The notes below the pieces were generated by a model. The model was not told where the DNA came from and searched no databases. It worked only from the letters and a program-made list of their open reading frames with translations. From Brevundimonas vesicularis (GTDB lineage: Bacteria > Pseudomonadota > Alphaproteobacteria > Caulobacterales > Caulobacteraceae), in NCBI RefSeq assembly GCF_027105095.1, contig NZ_CP114278.1, positions 2,888,501-2,952,500 of the forward strand: 64,000 nucleotides of DNA, given 5' to 3'. Below, piece by piece: positions 55,586-64,000 of the stretch; position 1 is the stretch's first letter; every line of letters begins with the position of its first letter. A program made the translations under genes and the position numbers.

Positions 55586-55974
55586 CCCATGACGATCGTT
55601 TCCCACCGCACGATCCGTCGCGGTATGTTCTGGTAGTGGACGATGAGCCAATCGTTCGGATGGCAGCTATGGAAGCTGTAGCTGCTGCCGGCTTCCTTCC
55701 GGTCGAAGCTAGAAATGCGACCGAGGCAATCCACATTCTTGAGACCCGAACTGACATTCGGATTCTTTTCAGTGACATCGAGATGCCCGGCGGTCTGGAT
55801 GGAACCAAACTTGCCGCAGCGATACGTGATCGGTGGCCTCCTATCGAGATCATTCTAACCTCGGGCAACCTGCGACCAGCAAAAGAAATCCTTCCGGAAA
55901 GGACGATTTTCCTCGCGAAACCGTACACCGACGCCAAGCTGGTCGCCGCGCTGAACTTTTTGACGAATCGATAG
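55582..55974 (+). CDS. Single-domain response regulator
   Basis: 130 residues, one receiver domain without output: acidic pair in VVDDEPIVRMAAMEA, phospho-Asp in LFSDIEMPGGLDG, Thr/Ser in LTSGNLRP and Lys in LAKPYTDAKLV. The FSDIEMPG form is common in single-domain regulators partnered with HWE kinases, which may act as phosphate sinks or adaptors. Overlaps the kinase gene by 4 bases. Confidence 0.93.
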   Translation: MTHDDRFPPHDPSRYVLVVDDEPIVRMAAMEAVAAAGFLPVEARNATEAIHILETRTDIRILFSDIEMPGGLDGTKLAAAIRDRWPPIEIILTSGNLRPAKEILPERTIFLAKPYTDAKLVAALNFLTNR

Positions 55975-56125
55975 CCCCGGCGGCTGTCCGAGATGTCCGC
56001 AATGGGTCGTGAAGAGAAGTTTGCCTCGTGCCCTGGTCCGGACATTCAGACGGCCGCCGCTGGGATAATCTGCCGCTGAACCTCCGCGCGAGAGCGACTG
56101 AAGTCAGCAAAGACCAGCCGAAAGC

Positions 56126-57391
56126 CTAACCCGCGAACAGGGCCGCCGCGAACGCTTCGCCCGCCGGTCCGGCCGACTTCGGTCCCAGCACGGCGCTGGC
56201 CGCCTGGCCAGAGGCCAGCACCCGGCCGCCGACCGCGCGCACATCCTCGATCGTCTGGGCTTCCAGTTGCTCGGTCATCGACAGGCTGGAGCGCGGGGCG
56301 CCGAAGATCAGGGTCTGGGCCGCGTTGCGCCCGGCCCGGCTCATCGGGTTTTCGTCCGACATCCACAGGCCGGCCTTCATCACCGCCTTGGCCCGCGACA
56401 GCTCCTTTTCGGTGGGCCCAACCTCGGCCAGGGCCCGCACCTCGGTCGCCGAGACCTCGGCCAGTTCTTTCGCCCGATCCGCCGCCGCCCCGGCGTAGAT
56501 GCCCAGCACGCCCGTATCCTCGTACGGCTCCTGATAGGCGTCGATGGCGTAGGCCAGGCCCCGCTCCTCGCGCGCGCTCTGGAACAGGCGCGAGGCCATG
56601 CCGCCGCCGAGGATCTCGCCGAACAGCCGCATGGCCGAAAGCGCCGGATCGGTCGCGGACAGGGCCGGCAGTTGGAACACCAGATTGGCCTGTTCGATCT
56701 TGCGCGTCAGCTTCGCATGGCCGCCGACGAAGGCGGCCGGCGCGGGTGCGTCAGCCGGCGTCGCGACCGCATCGCCGAACCAGCGCTCGGCCAAGGCCAG
56801 CAGTTCGGTCTCGTCCACCGCGCCTGAGACCGACACCACCATCCGATCGGGCGAATACAGCCGCGCGCGCCACGCCTCAACCGACGCCTTGTCGGCCGGC
56901 TTCAGGCTGGCGACAGAGCCCAGGATGGGGCGGCCCAGCGGTTGTTTGGCGAAGGCGCGCGTCTGCACCATCTCGAACACATGGTCGTCAGGCGTGTCGA
57001 AGGCCTCGGCGATCTCCTGGGCCACCACGTCCTTCTCGCGCTCGATCTCGGCCGGGTCCAGCGTTGGCCGGAATACCAGGTCCGACAGCACCTGCATCGC
57101 CAGCGGCAGCGAGCCGTCCAGCCCCCGCACCTCGAAACTGGTCCGCTCATAGCCGGTGGAAGCGTTGATGGTGCCGCCCTCGGCCTCGATCCGCTCGACG
57201 ATCTCGCGCGCGGCCATGTCGCCGGCGCCCTTGAACACCAGATGCTCCAACAGGTGCGACCAGCCGGACCGATCCAGCGGCTCCCACCGCGCCCCGCCCT
57301 TGACGGTGACGACGACGGCCAGAGTCTTCAGCCCCGGCATCGGATCGCAGATGACGCGAACGCCGTTGGACAGGGTGTGCAGGGAAGTCAG
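56126..57391 (-). CDS. M16 family zinc peptidase, unusual start
   Basis: 421 residues if translation begins at CTG 57391. HLLEHLVFKG carries the inverted zinc motif HxxEH (the family's HXXEH), with the third ligand Glu in EKDVVAQEIAEAF. Related to the mitochondrial processing peptidase beta-like group of Alphaproteobacteria. The first ATG in frame is at 57340, but the typical N-terminus TLSNGVRVICDPMPGLKTLAV runs 17 codons upstream of it, where no ATG, GTG or TTG occurs before the SURF1 stop. AGGAAAG lies about 10 bases before the CTG. It lies 4 bases after SURF1. Confidence 0.85.
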   Translation of the reverse strand: MTSLHTLSNGVRVICDPMPGLKTLAVVVTVKGGARWEPLDRSGWSHLLEHLVFKGAGDMAAREIVERIEAEGGTINASTGYERTSFEVRGLDGSLPLAMQVLSDLVFRPTLDPAEIEREKDVVAQEIAEAFDTPDDHVFEMVQTRAFAKQPLGRPILGSVASLKPADKASVEAWRARLYSPDRMVVSVSGAVDETELLALAERWFGDAVATPADAPAPAAFVGGHAKLTRKIEQANLVFQLPALSATDPALSAMRLFGEILGGGMASRLFQSAREERGLAYAIDAYQEPYEDTGVLGIYAGAAADRAKELAEVSATEVRALAEVGPTEKELSRAKAVMKAGLWMSDENPMSRAGRNAAQTLIFGAPRSSLSMTEQLEAQTIEDVRAVGGRVLASGQAASAVLGPKSAGPAGEAFAAALFAG

Positions 57392-57395
57392 GACT

Positions 57396-58148
57396 TTAGT
57401 CTTTCCTATCGCCGCGCACGCGGTGCGCGGCTGCTTGAGGACCGTCTTTCTTCATTCGACGGCGAAGCAGGGCCACATAGAAACCCGCAAGCGCGATCGC
57501 CAGTCCGAACCATGTCAGGGCGTATCCGAAATGGTTGTTGGAAAAGGCCGCCGGCGGCGCGGACGGCCTGAGCGCCGGGAACTCGGGATTGACGGCGGTG
57601 ATGGCGAACACGGCCTCGGGTCGGACCGGGCCGGTAACGTTCAGCGCCTTGGCCATCGCCGCCGTGTCGCGGGCGTAGAAGCGGCCGTCGCGGGGCGCCG
57701 GGCTCATGGCGCCGGGCTTGTCGAAGGTGCGGAACTCTCCGACCATCACCAGCGGCAGAGTGGTTTCGAGCACGCGCGGACGCGCCGTCACGCCGTCGCC
57801 GACAAAGCCACGATCGACCAGCAGGGTGAAATCCGCCCCCGCCGGCTTGCACGCCGAGATCAGTCGCACCCCGGCCTCGCCGTCATGGATGCTCTGAAGC
57901 TCGACGAAAGGCGCGCTGGCCAGGCCCGGACAGCCGATCAGCGCCTTCCTGAACTCCAGATCGTCCCCAGTCCCTGTTTCGGCCAGCACCTGCTCCAGCG
58001 GCGCGGGCGGTTTCGCCGCCGCCGCATCGGCCGCCGCGATCAGGCCTTCCTTCCACTTCAGCCGCTCGACCTGCCATACGCCCAGCCCGATCAGCAGGAT
58101 CAGGGCCAGCACCGTCAGCACGGTCAGGATCCAGGGGAAACGCTTCAT
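57396..58148 (-). CDS. SURF1 family cytochrome oxidase assembly protein
   Basis: 250 residues from ATG at 58148, which overlaps the DUF983 stop. Two membrane helices flank a periplasmic domain: the first (WILTVLTVLALILLIGLGVWQVERLKWK) has the SURF1 hallmark GVWQVxRLxWK, and the C-terminal one contains NNHFGYALTWFGLAIALAGFYV. SURF1 helps haem a insertion into subunit I. It lies in the cta operon after DUF983. Confidence 0.93.
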   Translation of the reverse strand: MKRFPWILTVLTVLALILLIGLGVWQVERLKWKEGLIAAADAAAAKPPAPLEQVLAETGTGDDLEFRKALIGCPGLASAPFVELQSIHDGEAGVRLISACKPAGADFTLLVDRGFVGDGVTARPRVLETTLPLVMVGEFRTFDKPGAMSPAPRDGRFYARDTAAMAKALNVTGPVRPEAVFAITAVNPEFPALRPSAPPAAFSNNHFGYALTWFGLAIALAGFYVALLRRRMKKDGPQAAAHRVRGDRKD

Positions 58149-58546
58149 CGCTGGTTTCGATATTGCAGCCCGATCATCAGTCCCCGCCCCGGCCGCATCA
58201 GGGCTAGCGACAGGGCGACCACCAGCGGCAGCCAGACGATCAGATGCACCCACATGGGCGGATGGTATTTGATTTCGACGAACAGGGCCGAGAAGCCGAC
58301 GATGAAGCCGGCGATCTGCATGATGAAGCTGGCGGGGCCGTCGCCCGTCTGGATGGTGAAATAGTCCAGACCGCAGGCCGTGCAGCCGGGCGCCACCTTC
58401 AAAAAGCCCTCGAACAGCGCGCCCTGGCCACGCCGGGGACAACGCCCCCGAAGCGCCCAGCGAACCGGCGTATCGGAAACGACGACGGCGCGGGACGATT
58501 CCTCGTCCCGCGCCGCTGCGATGTCTTCAGGGCCGTCTTGGTTCAA
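58145..58546 (-). CDS. DUF983 family membrane protein
   Basis: 133 residues. The N-terminal region has ALRGRCPRRGQGALFEGFLKVAPGCTACGLDY, with CP and CxxC motifs typical of DUF983, and two membrane helices follow (about 75-95 and 100-120). Its role is unknown, but it is regularly found between ctaE and SURF1. Overlaps both neighbours by 4 bases. Confidence 0.92.
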   Translation of the reverse strand: MNQDGPEDIAAARDEESSRAVVVSDTPVRWALRGRCPRRGQGALFEGFLKVAPGCTACGLDYFTIQTGDGPASFIMQIAGFIVGFSALFVEIKYHPPMWVHLIVWLPLVVALSLALMRPGRGLMIGLQYRNQR

Positions 58547-59451
58547 CCGAAGACGACATAGACGAAGGCGAACAGGAACAGCCAGACCACGTCCACGAAG
58601 TGCCAGTACCAGGCGGCCGCCTCGAAGCCGAAATGCTTCTGCGGGGTGAAGTCGCCCTTCAGCAGGCGGATCAGGCAGACCGCCAGGAAGATGGTGCCGA
58701 TCAGGACGTGGAAGCCGTGGAAGCCCGTCGCCATGAAGAAGATCGAGCCGTACAGGCCCGAGTTCACGGCCTCTTCGTTGAAGAACAGCTTCTCGTGCAG
58801 GATGTGGTTGTACTCATAGGCCTGGACGCAGGTGAACAGCACGCCCAGGGCCACGGTGATGATCAGGGCCAGCTTGGCGCCCTTGCGGTCGCCGACCTGG
58901 ATCGCGTGGTGGGCCCAGGTGACGGTGCAGCCGGAGAGCAGTAGGGTCACGGTGTTCAACAGCGGCAGTTGCCACGGCGACAGGACCTCGACGCCCTTCG
59001 GCGGCCAGGTCGACCAGGCCTTGGCGGTGTCGGCCCAGGTGCCGACTTCCGGCGTCAGCGCCCGCGACTCATGGAACAGCGCCATGTCGAAGAACATCCA
59101 GAAGAAGGCGACGAAGAACATCACCTCCGATGCGATGAACAGGATCATGCCGTAGCGCAGGCCCAGCGACACGACCGGCGTATGGTCGCCCGCCTTGGAT
59201 TCCTTGATGACGTCCGCCCACCAGCAGAAGGCCGAGATCAGCACGCCGGCCAGACCGGCGAAGAAGACGCCCGGCTTGCCCTCAGCCAGGAAGTTGGCGG
59301 CGATCGGGCCGCCGTCCGCCGGGGCCAGGCCCTTCATCCAGATCACCGCGCCGATGAACATGATGGTCGCAGCGACCGAGGACACCAGCGGCCAAGGGCT
59401 GGGCGCCACCAGGTGGTAGTCGTGCTGCGGAGTGGCGTGGGCGTCAGCCAT
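58543..59451 (-). CDS. ctaE: Cytochrome c oxidase subunit III
   Basis: 302 residues, seven membrane helices. HDYHLVAPSPWPLVSSVAATIMFIGAV, MILFIASEVMFFVAFFWMFFDMALF, HHAIQVGDRKGAKLALI, EYNHILHEKLFFNEEAVNSGLYGSIFFMATGFHGFHVLIGTIFLAVCLIRLLKGDF and WYWHFVDVVWLFLFAFVYVV are the standard subunit III segments. It belongs to the aa3-type oxidase in the inner membrane. Confidence 0.97.
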   Translation of the reverse strand: MADAHATPQHDYHLVAPSPWPLVSSVAATIMFIGAVIWMKGLAPADGGPIAANFLAEGKPGVFFAGLAGVLISAFCWWADVIKESKAGDHTPVVSLGLRYGMILFIASEVMFFVAFFWMFFDMALFHESRALTPEVGTWADTAKAWSTWPPKGVEVLSPWQLPLLNTVTLLLSGCTVTWAHHAIQVGDRKGAKLALIITVALGVLFTCVQAYEYNHILHEKLFFNEEAVNSGLYGSIFFMATGFHGFHVLIGTIFLAVCLIRLLKGDFTPQKHFGFEAAAWYWHFVDVVWLFLFAFVYVVFG

Positions 59452-59532
59452 GAATCGCGTCTCTTCGTCGGCCAGAGTCGGTTGTTATAGCGGCTATAGC
59501 GTTCGATTTTCCCCGACGCCAGAGCCGTGCCG

Positions 59533-59955
59533 CTATTCCGCCTTGTTCAAGGCTCTGAACGCCTTGGCCGAGAACGCCGACAGCGGCTGAGGCAGGTCGT
59601 CCAGCGCGAACCAGCCGATGTCCGACAGCTTGTCCGGCTCGGTCAGCGTCGGCTCGCCGGTGAAGTCGCGGGTGACATAGATCAGCGAAACCCAATGCTG
59701 GCCGTCGGCCGGAATGATCTCTTCGGCCAGGCACAGGAAATCGACGTCGCCGATCGTCAGCCCGCTCTCCTCCTCGGCCTCGCGCCGCGCGGCGTCGATG
59801 GAGCGTTCCATCAGGTCCACCTTGCCGCCCACGATGTTCCAGAACCCGGCCTCGGGCGCCTTCAGCCGTTTGCACAGCAAGACCCGCCCGTCGCCGCGCT
59901 GGATCACCAGGCCGCAGCCGACGCCGGGAAAGTCCACGCCCGGCTTCATGGTCAC
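59533..59955 (-). CDS. NUDIX hydrolase
   Basis: 140 residues. The Nudix box reads GGKVDLMERSIDAARREAEEESGLTI, with all catalytic Glu residues. Substrate is some nucleoside diphosphate derivative; WHWVSLIYV-like strands (QHWVSLIYVTRDF) follow. The GTG start at 59955 overlaps the ctaG stop (GTGA), so it is co-translated with the oxidase assembly genes; an ATG two codons later is the alternative. Confidence 0.9.
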   Translation of the reverse strand: MTMKPGVDFPGVGCGLVIQRGDGRVLLCKRLKAPEAGFWNIVGGKVDLMERSIDAARREAEEESGLTIGDVDFLCLAEEIIPADGQHWVSLIYVTRDFTGEPTLTEPDKLSDIGWFALDDLPQPLSAFSAKAFRALNKAE

Positions 59956-60488
59956 GCCTTGGGTGCGTCCACGGAAGGATAGAAGGTGTAGCTCAGGGTG
60001 ATGTCGCGCGCGCCCTTTGCCTCACGGTCCGTGGCCAGTTCGGGGGCGATGAAATACTGGACCGGGAACTGGCGCGTCTCGCCTGCCGCCAGCGTCTGGT
60101 CGGTAAAGCAGAAGCATTGCAGCTTCTGGAAATACGGCCCCGTCTGCTCGGGCGAGACATTGTAGCTGGCGCGCACCTGGATCGGCTTGTCCGCGGTGTT
60201 GGTCACGTCGAAATAGGCCAGGCCCGTCTCGCCGATCCGCACCCGTTGGGTCGACTGCTCTGCGCGGAAGGTCATCGGAACGCCACGCACATTGGTGTCG
60301 AACCGCACCAGCACCGTCTCGTCCAGCACGGTGTCGGAGGCCTTATCCGCCTTCATCGTCGTGCCGCCGAAGCCCGTGACCTGACAGAACATCCGATAGA
60401 GCGGCACCGCCGCAAACGCCGCCCCGGTCATGCCCATCACGCCGAAGACGCAGATGATGGCGATCAGATTCTTGCGACCCGCCTTCAT
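59952..60488 (-). CDS. ctaG: Cytochrome c oxidase assembly protein CtaG (Cox11)
   Basis: 178 residues. One N-terminal helix (LIAIICVFGVMGMTGAAFAAVPLYRMFCQVTGFGGT) precedes the periplasmic domain, with the copper-binding Cys pair in KLQCFCFTDQTL and the conserved FPVQYFIAPEL. It delivers copper to the CuB site in subunit I. Overlaps the small CoxF-like gene by 4 bases. Confidence 0.96.
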   Translation of the reverse strand: MKAGRKNLIAIICVFGVMGMTGAAFAAVPLYRMFCQVTGFGGTTMKADKASDTVLDETVLVRFDTNVRGVPMTFRAEQSTQRVRIGETGLAYFDVTNTADKPIQVRASYNVSPEQTGPYFQKLQCFCFTDQTLAAGETRQFPVQYFIAPELATDREAKGARDITLSYTFYPSVDAPKA

Positions 60489-60655
60489 GGCTGGGACCTC
60501 TCCACCGCCGTCGCCAGCGCGCGCTCGGCCGCCTGGTTCTGTTGCAGGCGCAGCACCGTGGTGGCGAAGACCAGCACGATGAAGGCCACCAGCGCCGAGG
60601 CGATCCAGACGTTGCGACGCTTGCGCGCGCGAAGTTCCTCAGGCGTCAGACGCAT
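60485..60655 (-). CDS. Small membrane protein, CoxF-like
   Basis: 56 residues on the minus strand: MRLTPEELRARKRRNVWIAS, then a membrane helix (ALVAFIVLVFATTVLRL) and a short Glu/Gln-rich tail ending RSQP. It starts 4 bases after ctaB and its stop overlaps the ctaG ATG. A short single-helix gene in this position is typical of alphaproteobacterial cta operons (CoxF). It is too short for usual gene callers. Confidence 0.85.
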   Translation of the reverse strand: MRLTPEELRARKRRNVWIASALVAFIVLVFATTVLRLQQNQAAERALATAVERSQP

Positions 60656-60659
60656 GGTT

Positions 60660-61625
60660 TTACGCTCCCAGACCGGACAGGGCCTCGACCAGCAGCGCCG
60701 AAAACAGCGCCATCAGATAGAGGATGGAAAAGGCGAACAGGTCCCGCGCCGGTTTGGCCTGGACCTTGACGTCATACAATGCGGCCTCGCGTCCCACGGC
60801 CTCGGCCTTGTCCGGCTCGTCGCCCGCGCGCGAGCGATAGAGACGCACCGCCAGGCCGAGGAAGCCCAGGCCGCCCGCGACGGACACGACCAGATAGATG
60901 ATCCCGCCCAGGCCCGCGAAGGCCGGGGCGATCGCGACCGGCACGAAGACCAGGGTGTAGAGCAGGATCTGCAACCGCGTGGACTTGGCGCCCCTGGCCA
61001 CCGGCATCATCGGAATGCCCGCCTTGGCGTAGTCGCCGGCCGAATAGAGCGCCAGCGCCCAGCTGTGCGGCGGGGTCCACAGGAAGATGATGAGAAACAG
61101 CAGCCACGCCTGCCACGGCGCATGGCCCGTCGCCGCCGCCCAGCCGATCACGGGCGGAAAGGCGCCCGCCGCCCCGCCGATGACGATGTTCTGGGGCGTC
61201 CGCCGCTTCAGCAGCAGGGTGTAGAAGCCGGCGTAATAGACGATGGTCATGGCCAGCAGACCCGCCGCCAGCCAGTTCGCATTCATCCCCAGCAGCATGA
61301 CCGAGAACAGGCTCAGGATGACGCCGAAGGCCATGGCGTCGTTCTTGCGCACGCGCCCCGCCGCCACCGGCCGGCCGCGCGTGCGCCGCATCAGGGCGTC
61401 GGTCTCGCCTTCCAGCGCCATGTTCAGCGCCCCGGCCGCCCCGGCCCCCACGGCGATGCACAGGATGGCGATGGCCGCGACCAGCGGATTGACCGATCCC
61501 GGCGCGACGATCAGCCCGGTCGCGGCGGTGAACACCACCAGCGACATCACGCGCGGCTTCAACAGCTGGAAGAAATCCTCCGGCTGGGCGGTCGAGAGAA
61601 CGGGTCGGGTCTGAACTTCGGTCAT
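60660..61625 (-). CDS. ctaB: Protoheme IX farnesyltransferase
   Basis: About 321 residues from ATG at 61625; an ATG five codons upstream (61640) is possible. It makes haem o from protohaem. FFQLLKPRVMSLVVFTAATGLIVAPG, the DXXXD-type motif in ETDALMRRTRGRP, and the late helix LLFLIIFLWTPPHSWALALYSAGDYAKAGIPMMPV are family hallmarks; there are about nine membrane helices. It is followed by the CoxF-like gene. Confidence 0.96.
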   Translation of the reverse strand: MTEVQTRPVLSTAQPEDFFQLLKPRVMSLVVFTAATGLIVAPGSVNPLVAAIAILCIAVGAGAAGALNMALEGETDALMRRTRGRPVAAGRVRKNDAMAFGVILSLFSVMLLGMNANWLAAGLLAMTIVYYAGFYTLLLKRRTPQNIVIGGAAGAFPPVIGWAAATGHAPWQAWLLFLIIFLWTPPHSWALALYSAGDYAKAGIPMMPVARGAKSTRLQILLYTLVFVPVAIAPAFAGLGGIIYLVVSVAGGLGFLGLAVRLYRSRAGDEPDKAEAVGREAALYDVKVQAKPARDLFAFSILYLMALFSALLVEALSGLGA

Positions 61626-61656
61626 CTGTGAGGGCCGCATAGCATAACCAAATGAA

Positions 61657-61691
61657 GAAGGCCGCCCCTTCCGACGGAAAGAGCGGCCTTC
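61657..61691 (-). terminator. Terminator between ctaD and ctaB
   Basis: Nine-base stem GAAGGCCGC/GCGGCCTTC (61657-61665 with 61683-61691) with a 17-base loop; on the minus strand it follows the ctaD stop and is followed by TTCATTT. It may only attenuate, since ctaB continues the operon. Confidence 0.65.
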
Positions 61692-61713
61692 GATTTCATA
61701 TCGCTGGAAAGGC

Positions 61714-64000
<2,287 letters not shown>

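Overview
The window is a dense, GC-rich alphaproteobacterial chromosome segment. Several features point to Caulobacterales, most likely Brevundimonas or a close relative. These are a PdeA-like GEDEF-EAL phosphodiesterase, a DUF4908-type secreted protein, a cta cytochrome oxidase cluster near pdeA, plant-type GshA and a LiuR-like MerR regulator. The placement is an inference from gene content; there is no rRNA or tRNA gene to anchor it. I saw no prophage, insertion sequence or CRISPR array.

Layout. 0-2.5 kb: end of a DUF1491 gene, a divergent HxlR regulator/SDR pair with an evident operator, and a glutaredoxin-MauE membrane fusion. 2.5-9 kb: lepA, then a divergent two-gene RND efflux operon. 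9-13 kb: a secreted coat/pilin-like protein and a TonB-dependent receptor. 13-17.5 kb: nhaA, a SelO-type protein, a DUF2975/small HTH pair behind repeated TATCGATA sites, and a DoxX protein behind a long perfect inverted repeat. 17.6-21.1 kb: a MerR (LiuR-like) regulator followed by two acyl-CoA dehydrogenases. 21.1-25.2 kb: a GIY-YIG nuclease gene bracketed by inverted REP-like palindromes, yefM-yoeB overlapping rsmE, then gshA. 25.3-38.2 kb: two hybrid histidine kinases, parDE overlapping a DUF72 gene, an alcohol dehydrogenase, an acetoacetyl-CoA reductase, gloB, sixA-DUF952-pyrD, vsr, a peroxiredoxin and an AlgH-family protein.

38.2-43.6 kb: an outer-membrane barrel and a sulfide/persulfide detoxification module. 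The module has a BigR/SqrR-type ArsR regulator with both sensor cysteines, a rhodanese, a TSUP exporter and a divergent persulfide dioxygenase. A PP2C-phosphatase/Ser-Thr-kinase fusion lies downstream in the same direction. 43.6-45.9 kb: pdeA and a GNAT acetyltransferase. 45.9-56.1 kb: a mixed accessory block (TetR/PF10118 pair, DUF1800-DUF1501 pair, SulP transporter, cold-shock gene, hydrolase, flavin reductase, and a less GC-biased HWE kinase/response regulator unit behind a GGAAC-N17-GTT promoter-like sequence). 56.1-64 kb: M16 peptidase and the aa3 oxidase cluster on the minus strand (ctaC partial, ctaD, ctaB, a small CoxF-like gene, ctaG, NUDIX, ctaE, DUF983, SURF1).

The strongest leads are: the REP-like palindromes beside the two short nuclease genes (GIY-YIG and vsr); the two toxin-antitoxin modules whose toxin stop codons overlap the start of a housekeeping gene; the coupling of a Ser/Thr phosphatase-kinase to persulfide detoxification; the M16 gene without a usual start codon at a likely deletion junction; and the apparent 10-kb interruption of an M16-GNAT-pdeA block.
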